A stretch of 33,466 nucleotides of DNA from contig CANRVB010000025.1 of the NCBI GenBank assembly GCA_947643165.1, positions 1 through 33,466 of the forward strand, given 5' to 3'. This document shows, piece by piece, positions 16,505 to 25,016 of this stretch (positions are counted from its first letter, which is position 1; each line of letters opens with the position of its first letter). Origin of the DNA: an uncultured Porphyromonadaceae bacterium. Lineage in GTDB: Bacteria; Bacteroidota; Bacteroidia; Bacteroidales; Muribaculaceae. The notes under the pieces were generated by a model. The model had not been told where the DNA came from. It did not search any database and worked only from the letters and a program-made list of their open reading frames with translations. Position numbers and translations under genes: made by a program.

Positions 16505-17992
16505 ATGAGACTAATCAGCTTCTTCATAATACTGACAGCCGTCCTCACCGCGCCCGGAGCGCGCGGTGAGGAGCTGAGACTGAGCCTTGACGAGTGCATA
16601 GCCCGTGCGCGGAGCCTGAGCGTGAACGCCGTTGTGGCGCGCAACGAGCTAAGGACATCGTACTGGGAATACAGGAGCTACAAAGCAGACCGGCTGCCGG
16701 AGGTGACATTCAACGCGTCAGTACCGAGCTACCGGAAGCAATACAGCAGCTATATGAACGATGCCGGCAACTACTCGTTTGTGCGGACCAACTACCTGGA
16801 GATGAACGGAGAGCTGTCATTATCGCAGGTAATCACGGCAACCGGCGGCACGGTGTCGCTGAACAGCCAGCTGGACTTCCTGCGCCAATTTGACGGCGGG
16901 CCATACAACAGGTATATGTCGGTCCCGGTGTCGCTGTCGCTGGTACAGCCGATATTCGGGGTGAACACGCCGAAATGGGACTCGAAGATAGAGCCAGTGC
17001 GCTACCGCGAGGCGAAGGCGGCGTATCTGTCGGCCACGGAGGAGGTGGCAATGACAGCCATACAGAAGTTTTTCAACCTTCTGCTGACGCGTGAGAACGA
17101 GGCGATAGCCCGTCAGAACCTTGCTAACGCAACGAAACTGCACGAGGTGGCGATAGAGAAGCGCAAGCTTGGCGAGATAAGCCAGAACGACCTGCTGCAG
17201 ATGGAGCTGAACGAGCTACAGGCGCGTGCAGAGCTGACAACATGTGAGAGCGACAGGAAGAGCGCCATGTTCGACCTGCGGACATTTCTGGATCTGTCGG
17301 AGTCGATAGAACCGGTACCGGCAGTGCCGTCGGAGGTTCCGGTAGTATCGCCGGTGTATGCCGATGTGCTGGAAAAGGCACTTGAACGCAACAAACTTGC
17401 ATCAAACCTACGCAGACGCCAGCTTGAGGCCGACTATGAGGTGGCGAAGGCAAAAGGAGCGATGCGCGAGATAAATCTGAGGGCATCGATAGGATATACG
17501 GGTACAGACCGAGAATTCAGCAGCGCATACAGAGGACTGAAAGACAACCAGATAGTAGAGATAGGCGTGTCGATACCGCTGCTCGACTGGGGCAAGCGCC
17601 GAGGCCGGGTGCGGGTGGCAGAGAGCAACCGCGAGGTGGTGAAGGCGCGTCTGCGCCAGGAGAGCCAGGCGTTCGAACAGGATCTGTTTGTGCTGACAGA
17701 ACGGTTCAACAACCAGCGGCAACAGCTTGAGATAGCCGAGCGGAGTGACACGATAGCGAGCAAGCGATATGACACGAACGTAGCGACGTATCTGATAGGC
17801 CGTATATCGACACTGGATCTGAACGACTCGCAGACATCGAAGGACCAGGCACGACGCCAGTACATAAACGAACTGTTCAGCTACTGGTATTATTACTACC
17901 AGCTGAGGAGCCTGACTCTGTGGGACTTTGAGGCTGACAGGCCAATAGAGGCGGACATAGAGGCTGTGGCGAAGGAAAAAAATTTCAATTAA
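16505..17992 (+). CDS. TolC-family outer membrane efflux protein
   Basis: This outer-membrane channel completes the tripartite exporter. It has 495 residues, with a signal peptide ending near the G-A-R-G-E-E region (about 1-22). Two OEP-type repeats of long amphipathic helices follow. They include the segment L-D-E-C-I-A-R-A-R at the start of the mature protein and N-D-L-L-Q-M-E-L-N-E-L-Q-A-R-A-E in the first alpha-helical barrel hairpin; the second repeat begins near residue 285. The C-terminal part has I-S-T-L-D-L-N-D-S-Q. It ends the sigma-54 operon; the following 174 bp contain a new promoter for the S41 peptidase. Confidence 0.93.
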   Translation: MRLISFFIILTAVLTAPGARGEELRLSLDECIARARSLSVNAVVARNELRTSYWEYRSYKADRLPEVTFNASVPSYRKQYSSYMNDAGNYSFVRTNYLEMNGELSLSQVITATGGTVSLNSQLDFLRQFDGGPYNRYMSVPVSLSLVQPIFGVNTPKWDSKIEPVRYREAKAAYLSATEEVAMTAIQKFFNLLLTRENEAIARQNLANATKLHEVAIEKRKLGEISQNDLLQMELNELQARAELTTCESDRKSAMFDLRTFLDLSESIEPVPAVPSEVPVVSPVYADVLEKALERNKLASNLRRRQLEADYEVAKAKGAMREINLRASIGYTGTDREFSSAYRGLKDNQIVEIGVSIPLLDWGKRRGRVRVAESNREVVKARLRQESQAFEQDLFVLTERFNNQRQQLEIAERSDTIASKRYDTNVATYLIGRISTLDLNDSQTSKDQARRQYINELFSYWYYYYQLRSLTLWDFEADRPIEADIEAVAKEKNFN

Positions 17993-18119
17993 GAGGGTGT
18001 TTAATACACAAAACTTAAAATAAATCGTTCACAAAATCAGCAAAATGGTTATTACCAACTATTTGCAAATTTCGCTCACTCTAAGGGACATTTCGCAAAA
18101 AAACTGAGAACGGCGTGAG

Positions 18120-18127
18120 TAACTTTG
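18120..18127 (+). promoter_or_regulatory. -7 element (TAACTTTG) for the S41 peptidase gene
   Basis: TAACTTTG matches TAnnTTTG and lies 39 bases before the ATG at 18167, in the 174-bp gap after the TolC gene. No clear -33 element is seen. It implies that the peptidase can be transcribed by the housekeeping sigma factor independently of the sigma-54 promoter. Confidence 0.55.
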
Positions 18128-18166
18128 CACTACGTCAAAAAAATAACAACCAAACACAGAAACATA

Positions 18167-20113
18167 ATGAAGAAAGTAATCATAGCGGCTATCTGCGCCG
18201 CAGGAATAGCAGCGGGAGCGCAGGCAGATAACCAATTCGCTGCCACACTGAAGGCGAAGGGGGAGGTGATAAAAGTGTATCACGACGGAAAAATGCAGCC
18301 CTATCCTTGGGTGATCAACACGAATGCAGCCGTAGACACGTTGTTGTCGACCGCAAGGAGAGTGACGCTGATCACACCAGTGGATACTGTGACAGTGAGC
18401 ACGGGGGCGGAATGGCAACCGACCGACATAGCAGTAGTGACCGAAAAGGGTGATACGGCTGTGACGCGGGTGTTGAGAATGCCTGAAAACATATACAACA
18501 ATCCTCCAGAAACGATATTGAAGAGAGGAAATGGATGTATGCTGAGCAAGGAGCAGGCACAGTTTGATGTGAACGCGCTGCTGTCGGCTCTCAACGAGAT
18601 ACACCCTGACCTATACTTCCAGACCAGCCAAACGGAGATACTCGATAAATATAACGAGATACTGGAAGCGATACCGGATTCGATAGACACAAAGGAGCTG
18701 TATATGCTTGCCGCCCCATTGGTGAGCATGATAGGTGACGGTCACACGATGCTGCGGTTTCCGATGAACGATCTGTTTACGAGGGAGTTGAAAAGACTTC
18801 CGATGTTTGTGAAAGTGAACAGTGACAGAAGCGTGGAATGCACATCGTGCATAGACTCGCTGATACCGAACGGGGCGAAGATATTGTCAATAAACGGGAC
18901 CACCACAGCCGACATGATAGAGAGACTGCTGACGATGGTGAGCGGCGAGCGGGAGCACTTCAAACTGAGGAGGATGGATGATCCGTTCATAGCGGTGTTC
19001 GAGACAGTGTACGGAGGCAAGGAGGCGTATGACGTGGAGTTCACAAGACCCGGATCGACAACTACAGAACACGCTATGCTTCCGGCCACAAAGATAGAAG
19101 ACATGAGGGGCCGCATGTCAGCAACGGCAGAAGACAAGCCTCAGGCCGACTACAGCTACAGCATAGATGAGGAAAACGGCATAGCGGTGATGGATTTCCG
19201 CAGATTTAATGATCCGGCCAGCATGAAGCTGATGTGTGACTTAATGATGAACGATATGAAGAGCCACGGCATAAGGAAGCTGATAATAGACATAAGAGAG
19301 AACGGTGGCGGCAACTCGCAGGTGGGTGACGTGCTGTTGCGCTACATATCGCCGAGACCGTTCAGACAGATGGACAAGACGGTGGTGAAACGTTCGCCAC
19401 TGGCAATGAAGCTAACGGGGCAACAGGCGAATTATCCGAGCTACACATACTACAAAATGACGGATAAGCAGGATATAACACCACTGACAGAAGAGGAGGG
19501 GCACTTTGACGGAGAGGTGATAGTGCTGACGAGCAACAAGACATTTTCGGCAGCATCGTCGTTTGCGCAGGCGTTCAAGCACTACCAGATGGGCAAGACA
19601 GTAGGCGAAGAGACAGGCGGCATGACAGTGACATTCGGCGATATAGTGTACTGGAGCATGCCAGTATCGGGAATAATGTGCTCAATATCGTGGAAGCGGT
19701 TCTGGCATGCCGGCGGCGATGAGAAGAATATACACGGCACACTGCCGGACATAGAGGTGAGTGCCGACAACGCCATGGAGACGGCCAAGGCAATACTGAA
19801 AAACAGTACGCCGAAGGTAAGACCGATGAAGAATGAAAACAGCGTGGCACCGAGGTATAGTTCGATAAACAATTACAACAACGCGACCACAATCGTACTG
19901 ACGGCCAAGGACAACGGGACCAAGAGCGAGATAAGCAATGCTACGCTTCACACCGCCGGCAAGAGCTATAAGGCGAAAAGCGTGAAGCAGAGCACAAAGG
20001 ACGGTGAACGGGTATATGAGCTAAAGTTCAAACACCTGACCGAGTTCATGGATACAAAGGTGAGCGTGACCATAGACGGCAAGCAATATACGGTAGAGTG
20101 CAACCGACGTTAG
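18167..20113 (+). CDS. Secreted S41-family (tail-specific/tricorn-like) serine peptidase
   Basis: This exported serine protease has 648 residues. The ATG at 18167 gives a clean signal peptide (M-K-K then I-I-A-A-I-C-A-A-G, cleavage near A-Q-A-D). Upstream in-frame TTG codons overlap the promoter. An N-terminal domain of unknown type precedes the S41 core. The core has I-D-I-R-E-N-G-G-G-N-S near residue 374 and L-T-S-N-K-T-F-S-A-A-S-S, whose Ser461 matches the S41 nucleophile position. I do not see a convincing PDZ domain. A beta-rich tail of about 100 residues follows the core. It sits between the exporter and the regulator genes, which suggests a role in processing envelope or exported proteins (inference). 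Confidence 0.88.
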   Translation: MKKVIIAAICAAGIAAGAQADNQFAATLKAKGEVIKVYHDGKMQPYPWVINTNAAVDTLLSTARRVTLITPVDTVTVSTGAEWQPTDIAVVTEKGDTAVTRVLRMPENIYNNPPETILKRGNGCMLSKEQAQFDVNALLSALNEIHPDLYFQTSQTEILDKYNEILEAIPDSIDTKELYMLAAPLVSMIGDGHTMLRFPMNDLFTRELKRLPMFVKVNSDRSVECTSCIDSLIPNGAKILSINGTTTADMIERLLTMVSGEREHFKLRRMDDPFIAVFETVYGGKEAYDVEFTRPGSTTTEHAMLPATKIEDMRGRMSATAEDKPQADYSYSIDEENGIAVMDFRRFNDPASMKLMCDLMMNDMKSHGIRKLIIDIRENGGGNSQVGDVLLRYISPRPFRQMDKTVVKRSPLAMKLTGQQANYPSYTYYKMTDKQDITPLTEEEGHFDGEVIVLTSNKTFSAASSFAQAFKHYQMGKTVGEETGGMTVTFGDIVYWSMPVSGIMCSISWKRFWHAGGDEKNIHGTLPDIEVSADNAMETAKAILKNSTPKVRPMKNENSVAPRYSSINNYNNATTIVLTAKDNGTKSEISNATLHTAGKSYKAKSVKQSTKDGERVYELKFKHLTEFMDTKVSVTIDGKQYTVECNRR

Positions 20114-20175
20114 AGCGTCAAGTACCCATAGAGAAACCGGTAATTGGAAGGAACCGTGAGAAAAAACTTTAAACG

Positions 20176-20186
20176 GTGATAATCAC
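20176..20186. repeat. Palindrome GTGATAATCAC before GH16
   Basis: GTGAT-A-ATCAC is a 5-bp dyad sharing the TGATAATCA core with the site at 11828-11840. It lies between the peptidase stop and the hairpin at 20192. Confidence 0.35.
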
Positions 20187-20191
20187 GGAAT

Positions 20192-20231
20192 AGCGAAAAG
20201 AAAAGCGAAAGATTTTTGCTTTTCTTTCGCT
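20192..20231 (+). terminator. Terminator-like hairpin after the S41 peptidase
   Basis: AGCGAAAAGAAAAGC (20192-20206) pairs with GCTTTTCTTTCGCT (20218-20231) with one unpaired base and an 11-nt loop, followed by a T/C-rich run. It lies about 80 bases after the peptidase stop and would separate that transcript from the GH16-regulator unit. Confidence 0.65.
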
Positions 20232-20258
20232 TTCTTTCGTATTGTGTGGAATATATTG

Positions 20259-20266
20259 TAAATTTG
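20259..20266 (+). promoter_or_regulatory. -7 element (TAAATTTG) for the GH16-regulator-kinase unit
   Basis: TAAATTTG matches TAnnTTTG, 34 bases before the GH16 ATG at 20301. A TTTC run lies roughly where a -33 element would be. The tight spacing of the next two genes makes this the likely promoter for all three. Confidence 0.6.
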
Positions 20267-20300
20267 AGGATAACATTGACAACTTAAAAAGTAACCAATA

Positions 20301-21182
20301 ATGAAACCACGCAGTATAGGACTTATACTCTCAATGGCAATAGGATGCCAATATATGTGGGCCACAGCAACCACCCAACAGCCGCCGGCACAGAGCAATC
20401 AGGACGGATGGGAGCTGGTATGGGCTGATGAATTCAACACGGACGGACCGGTGAGCCAGGAATACTGGACATTTGAAAAGGGATTTGTGCGCAACGGGGA
20501 ACCTCAATGGTATCAGGAGGATAACGCCGTGTGTAAAGACGGCAACCTGATAATAACGGCACGGAAGGAGCGCGTGAAGAATGACAACTATGAGGCCGGG
20601 GCAAAGGACTGGACGCGTAACCGTGAGTATGCCGAATATACGTCGAGCTCGATCATAACCAAGAGCAAACAGGACATGAAGTACGGACGTATGGAGATAA
20701 GGGCCAAGATACCGGTGTGCAGCGGCGCATGGCCGGCTATCTGGGCCAAGGGGTATAAGGAGATATGCGGACAATGGCCTGCCTGCGGAGAGGTAGACAT
20801 ACTGGAGTTTTACTCAAAGAGCATTTTTGCGAACGTCGCGTGGTCGAATGCAACGGGCGGAAGCAAATGGCACACGGAACAGACCCCATTCACCCACTTC
20901 ACGGACAAGGACAAGGAGTGGGCCAGCAAATATCACGTGTGGCGAATGGACTGGGATGACGAGTACATCAGGCTGTATCTTGACGATGAGCTGCTGAACG
21001 AGACGGCGTTGTCGGAAACGGTGCAGCCGACAGGTGATTTCTGCAAGGTGGCAGAGCCGTTCAAAAATCCGATGTTCCTGCTGCTGAACCTGGCGTTACG
21101 GCCTACGGACGGGCTGGATGAATCGTGTCTGCCGATGAATTATTATGTGGATTACGTGCGCTTCTACAAGAAGAAGCAGTGA
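20301..21182 (+). CDS. Secreted glycoside hydrolase family 16 (beta-glucanase-like)
   Basis: This retaining endo-beta-glycanase has 293 residues. An N-terminal signal segment (about 1-22) precedes a jelly-roll domain opening with L-V-W-A-D-E-F-N, typical of GH16. The catalytic signature E-x-D-x-x-E is intact as E164-V-D166-I-L-E169. Aromatic residues are in the usual places (W-P-A-I-W-A before it, W-R-M-D-W-D-D-E-Y-I after). GH16 substrates include laminarin, mixed-linkage glucans, agar and others; the subfamily cannot be assigned by eye. There is no SusCD pair nearby; the response regulator starts 22 bp downstream, so it appears co-transcribed with the two-component system, an unusual setting for a GH16. 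Confidence 0.92.
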   Translation: MKPRSIGLILSMAIGCQYMWATATTQQPPAQSNQDGWELVWADEFNTDGPVSQEYWTFEKGFVRNGEPQWYQEDNAVCKDGNLIITARKERVKNDNYEAGAKDWTRNREYAEYTSSSIITKSKQDMKYGRMEIRAKIPVCSGAWPAIWAKGYKEICGQWPACGEVDILEFYSKSIFANVAWSNATGGSKWHTEQTPFTHFTDKDKEWASKYHVWRMDWDDEYIRLYLDDELLNETALSETVQPTGDFCKVAEPFKNPMFLLLNLALRPTDGLDESCLPMNYYVDYVRFYKKKQ

Positions 21183-21204
21183 GACGGTATAGAAGAGACA
21201 GATA

Positions 21205-22554
21205 ATGATGGAGAAGAGATATGTACTCGTAGCGGATGATGACCGCGCGGTAGGGAGCGCACTGTCGCTTCTGGTGAGACGCGCGGGCATGACTGGCAAG
21301 ACGGCGACCAATCCGGAGGAGGCGATAGCAATGGTGAGGGAATCGAAGCCGGAGGTGATCGTGATGGACATGAACTACGGAAGCAGCACGACCGGACGCG
21401 ACGGACTGGAGCTACTGCGGAAGGTGAAGGTGCTGGCCCCGGAGGTGCCGGTGATACTGATAACGGCGTGGGGCTCGATAGACCTTGCGGTGGAAGGCAT
21501 GAAACTGGGAGCGGCAGACTTTGTGACCAAGCCGTGGAGAAATGACGATATGCTGCGCAGGATCACAACGGCAATAGATCTGAAAGGCTCTGACAGTGAG
21601 CGGGAAGCGGATAATGATTTCGACGGTTGCGGGATAGTAGGCGAGAGCGCTGCGCTGAAGGATGTGCTCGAAACAGTGAGACGAGTAGCGCCGACAGACG
21701 CGTCGGTTCTGATACTCGGAGAGAACGGTACGGGCAAAGAGATGATAGCGCGTGCCATACACAAAAATTCGCAGAGGCGTGAGGGCCCGATGGTGAGCGT
21801 GAACTTAGGAGGCGTGCCGCAGAGCCTGTTTGAGAGCGAAATGTTCGGTTATGTGAAGGGCGCGTTCACCGATGCACGCGACTCGCGCAAGGGCAGGTTT
21901 GAACTGGCAGACAAGGGTACAATATTTCTGGATGAGATAGGCGAGCTTGATCAGATGAGCCAGGTGAAGATGCTGCGTGTGCTTCAGGAGCATACGTTCG
22001 AGCCGCTGGGCGACAGTATGCCGAGGCGTGTAGACTTCAGGCTGGTGTCGGCGACAAACGCAGATCTGTCGGCGATGGTCGCAGACCACCGATTCAGAGA
22101 GGATCTGTATTACAGGATCAACCTGATAACGCTGAGACTGCCGGCCCTGAGGGAACGTCGCGAGGATATAGAGCCTCTGACGCGCTACTTTCTGAACAGG
22201 ATAGCCGAGGAACGCGGTCTGCGCGAACCGGAGCTCGGACGCGACGCGGCGGAGCTGCTGTATGGCATGAGCTTTCCGGGCAATATAAGGGAGCTCAGGA
22301 ACAGAGTGGAGCGTGCGATGGTGATATACGGTCAGGATAACCGGACACTGCACGCAGAGCATTTCAAACAGGACGGGCCGGAGAGCATGGGCGCCGCGGC
22401 ATCGCAACCATCAACTCTGGAGGATATGGAGCGGCAAAGGATAATGAAGGTGATGGAGGAAACCGAAGGTAACATAAGCCGGGCCGCAGATCGGCTGGGC
22501 CTGACACGTCAGGCTCTTTACAGAAGGTTGAACAAACTCGGAATAGGGAAGTAG
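21205..22554 (+). CDS. NtrC-family sigma-54-dependent response regulator
   Basis: This cytoplasmic transcription activator has 449 residues and three domains. The receiver (1-120) has D-D-D at 11-13, the phospho-acceptor Asp55 (V-M-D-M) and Lys in F-V-T-K-P-W. The AAA+ domain has Walker A G-E-N-G-T-G-K-E (172-179), the sigma-54-contacting loop G-A-F-T-D-A (219-224) and Walker B G-T-I-F-L-D-E-I-G-E. A C-terminal Fis-type helix-turn-helix has I-S-R-A-A-D-R-L-G-L-T-R-Q-A-L-Y. It overlaps nothing, and the kinase gene begins 3 bp after its stop. It is the only sigma-54 activator in the window and the best candidate to act at the sigma-54 promoter at 11853. ATG 21208 is an equally possible start. 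Confidence 0.96.
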   Translation: MMEKRYVLVADDDRAVGSALSLLVRRAGMTGKTATNPEEAIAMVRESKPEVIVMDMNYGSSTTGRDGLELLRKVKVLAPEVPVILITAWGSIDLAVEGMKLGAADFVTKPWRNDDMLRRITTAIDLKGSDSEREADNDFDGCGIVGESAALKDVLETVRRVAPTDASVLILGENGTGKEMIARAIHKNSQRREGPMVSVNLGGVPQSLFESEMFGYVKGAFTDARDSRKGRFELADKGTIFLDEIGELDQMSQVKMLRVLQEHTFEPLGDSMPRRVDFRLVSATNADLSAMVADHRFREDLYYRINLITLRLPALRERREDIEPLTRYFLNRIAEERGLREPELGRDAAELLYGMSFPGNIRELRNRVERAMVIYGQDNRTLHAEHFKQDGPESMGAAASQPSTLEDMERQRIMKVMEETEGNISRAADRLGLTRQALYRRLNKLGIGK

Positions 22555-22557
22555 ACG

Positions 22558-23922
22558 ATGACTGCACTGCTGACAACCATACTGCTGATAGCGGAGCTGA
22601 CCGGTATAGTAGTGGTAATGTATGTGAGGCCCGCGCACGAGATGCTATGGGTGGCCGGCATAGCCGCGGCCGGCGTAGCGACGGCGCTGGTACAGTATAT
22701 TCTGGCGATAAGGCCGATAAGAACGCTGACAAAGGGCGCGGATCTGCTGCTGGCGCAGGATTTCGGGAGCCGTCTGAGGCATACGGGCTACGGGGAGGTG
22801 GACAAGCTCGCCCGGATGTTCAATGAGATGATGGACCGCCTGTACAGGGAGCGGATGACGGTGAGAGAGACCAACCAGTATCTGGATCTGCTGGTGGACT
22901 CATCGCCAATGGGTGTGCTGAATTTTGATCTTGACGACAGGCTGACGGATGCCAACCCGTCGGGCCTCAGGATGCTCGGTGTGAATGATCTTGATGAGCT
23001 GAAGGGGCTGGATATAGACAAGCTGCCGGGATATATAGGGCAGGCTATAGGGAAGCTGCAGCCGGATGAGGAAATGACGCTCAACGCCCGGCCGGATATG
23101 GGCGATGACAATATATACAGGCTGTCGAGGGTGATATATATGGACCGCGGATTCAGGCGGACATCGATACTGATAGAGCAGCTGACGGAGGTGATAAGGC
23201 AAACGGAACGCGCGGCCTATGATAAGCTGATAAGGGTGATGGCGCACGAGATAAACAATGCCATGGGGGCTGTGACGTCGACATTCGACCTTCTGGCCGA
23301 CACTCCGGAGATAGCCGATGACAGGGATCTGGTGGAACTTGTGAGGAGCTGCAACCACAGATGTCAGTCGCTCTGCCGGTTCATAGAACGTTATGCGGCG
23401 GTGGCGCGTCTACCCAAACCTCAGCTTTCGGAGACAGACATCACGGAACTGGCCGAACGCCTCAAGCCGGTACTTACGTCGACGGCAACGGCAAACTGCC
23501 GAGGGTGTGAGTTCATAATAACCTACACTCCCGACAAAAGGGCACTGATGGTGGCGGCTGATATGCCTCAGCTTGAGCAGGTGCTTGTGAACATAGTGAA
23601 GAACGCGTCGGAAAGCATAGACCGGACCGTGAACGGCACCGGCCAGATAGAACTGACAATAGACACGGACCTGAAGAAAATAACAGTGGCCGATACCGGC
23701 GCGGGAATAAGCGCCGATACGGCCAAAAAACTATTTACTCCGTTTTTCACCACCAAGCGGCATGACTCGTCGGGCGGAACGGGCCTGACGCTTGTGGCAG
23801 ATATACTGAGGGCCCACGGATTCGGATTTACGCTGAAAACGGATCCGGAGGACGGGAAGACAAGGTTTGAGATATACCTTAATCAGACATTGAAGAGGAA
23901 GTGCATGATGTCGCCGTCCTGA
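22558..23922 (+). CDS. Sensor histidine kinase paired with the NtrC-type regulator
   Basis: This inner-membrane kinase has 454 residues. Two N-terminal helices (about 2-22 and 29-49) are separated by only about six residues, so there is essentially no extracytoplasmic sensor. A HAMP-like segment (about 50-100) and a PAS-like domain (V-D-S-S-P-M-G-V-L-N-F-D, about 115-200) follow. The HisKA box M-A-H-E-I-N-N contains His230. The ATPase domain has N-I-V-K-N-A-S-E-S-I (N box), D-T-G-A-G-I-S (G1) and S-G-G-T-G-L-T-L-V (G2). The kinase and regulator are 3 bp apart and clearly cognate. The last 13 residues run antisense into the end of ychF, a 40-bp convergent overlap. Confidence 0.95.
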   Translation: MTALLTTILLIAELTGIVVVMYVRPAHEMLWVAGIAAAGVATALVQYILAIRPIRTLTKGADLLLAQDFGSRLRHTGYGEVDKLARMFNEMMDRLYRERMTVRETNQYLDLLVDSSPMGVLNFDLDDRLTDANPSGLRMLGVNDLDELKGLDIDKLPGYIGQAIGKLQPDEEMTLNARPDMGDDNIYRLSRVIYMDRGFRRTSILIEQLTEVIRQTERAAYDKLIRVMAHEINNAMGAVTSTFDLLADTPEIADDRDLVELVRSCNHRCQSLCRFIERYAAVARLPKPQLSETDITELAERLKPVLTSTATANCRGCEFIITYTPDKRALMVAADMPQLEQVLVNIVKNASESIDRTVNGTGQIELTIDTDLKKITVADTGAGISADTAKKLFTPFFTTKRHDSSGGTGLTLVADILRAHGFGFTLKTDPEDGKTRFEIYLNQTLKRKCMMSPS

Positions 23923-24986
23923 GCGACATATTCCTTGCCTTCGATGCTGAGCTTTCCGGCCTGACGTACGGCCGACTCGCTGCCGAGAGTGACGTAGTCG
24001 TCATATTTGATGACTTCGGCACGGATGAATCCTTTCTCGAAGTCGGTGTGGATTATACCGGCGCACTTCGGAGCCTTGCTTCCACGGATGAATGTCCATG
24101 CGCGTACCTCATCCGCACCGGCGGTGAAGAATGTCTGGAGGTCGAGCAGCGCATAGGCGGAGCGGATGAGACGGCTCACACCAGACTCGGTAAGTCCGGC
24201 AGCCTCAAGAAATTCCTGACGCTCCTCGAATGTATCGAGCTCGGCAATATCGGCCTCGGTAGCGGCAGCGACAACGAGCAGTTGCGCACCTTCGCCCTGG
24301 ATAGCGTCGCGTACGGCCTCTACATAATGATTGCCGGTAGCAGCGCTCGCCTCATCGACATTGCAGACATAAAGGACGGGCTTGCTGGTGAGAAGCATGA
24401 GCTCCTTGAGAAATTTCTGCTCGTCGGGCGTCTCGGGCTGAACGGTACGGGCGGGCTTACCCTGTTCGAGCGCCTCCTTGATCTGACGCAGGACTTCATA
24501 CTGCATCTTAGCCACCTTGTCGCCGCCGGTCTGAGCCTGCTTCTGAGTGCGGGCGATGCGGCTGTCGACGGTCTCAAGATCCTTTATCTGGAGCTCAGCA
24601 TCGATGATCTCCTTGTCGCGGACGGGATCGACAGAACCATCGACGTGGGTTATGTTGTCGTCGTCGAAACAACGGAGCACGTGTATTATGGCATCGGTCT
24701 CACGTATATTGGCAAGGAACTTGTTTCCGAGACCCTCGCCCTTGCTGGCGCCCTTTACGAGACCGGCAATGTCGACAATCTCGACAGTCGCCGGAACGAC
24801 GCTCTTGGGCTGACACATCTCAACGAGCTTGGTGAGCCTGTCGTCGGGTACGGTGATAACACCTACATTTGGCTCGATGGTGCAGAAAGGGAAGTTGGCC
24901 GACTGGGCCTTTGCGCTTGAAAGACAATTGAACAGAGTGGACTTGCCGACATTAGGCAGACCAACTATTCCGCATTGAAGTGACAT
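23883..24986 (-). CDS. ychF: Redox-regulated ATPase/GTPase YchF (Obg family)
   Basis: This is a conserved ribosome-associated P-loop NTPase that prefers ATP, 367 residues, close to the usual length of about 363. G1 is G-L-P-N-V-G-K-S-T (9-17). G3 lies in [17 protein letters not shown]. The altered G4 region reads C-N-V-D-E instead of NKxD, the change linked to ATP preference in this family. A coiled-coil insertion (about 125-200) and a C-terminal TGS domain ending [12 protein letters not shown] complete it. It lies 30 bp downstream of the lipid kinase gene on the same strand and is probably co-transcribed with it. Its 3' end overlaps the kinase gene. Confidence 0.97.
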   Translation of the reverse strand: MSLQCGIVGLPNVGKSTLFNCLSSAKAQSANFPFCTIEPNVGVITVPDDRLTKLVEMCQPKSVVPATVEIVDIAGLVKGASKGEGLGNKFLANIRETDAIIHVLRCFDDDNITHVDGSVDPVRDKEIIDAELQIKDLETVDSRIARTQKQAQTGGDKVAKMQYEVLRQIKEALEQGKPARTVQPETPDEQKFLKELMLLTSKPVLYVCNVDEASAATGNHYVEAVRDAIQGEGAQLLVVAAATEADIAELDTFEERQEFLEAAGLTESGVSRLIRSAYALLDLQTFFTAGADEVRAWTFIRGSKAPKCAGIIHTDFEKGFIRAEVIKYDDYVTLGSESAVRQAGKLSIEGKEYVAQDGDIMHFLFNV

Positions 24987-25016
24987 AGCAGTATATTACG
25001 GTTTTATAAGAAAATA

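Noticed and set aside
18045..18070. Possible second sigma-54 promoter (TGG … TTTGCA) upstream of the S41 peptidase
   Set aside because: The GG and GC are 18 bp apart instead of 12, and no GG lies at the correct distance from the TTGC.
17993..18119. Possible small peptide gene, such as an export substrate, between the TolC and peptidase genes
   Set aside because: No open frame with a plausible start and a leader or double-Gly motif was seen; the region is AT-rich with many stops.
23901..24920. Open frame of 339 codons on the plus strand opposite ychF
   Set aside because: YchF on the minus strand has complete motifs; the plus-strand frame mirrors it and has no domain or promoter.
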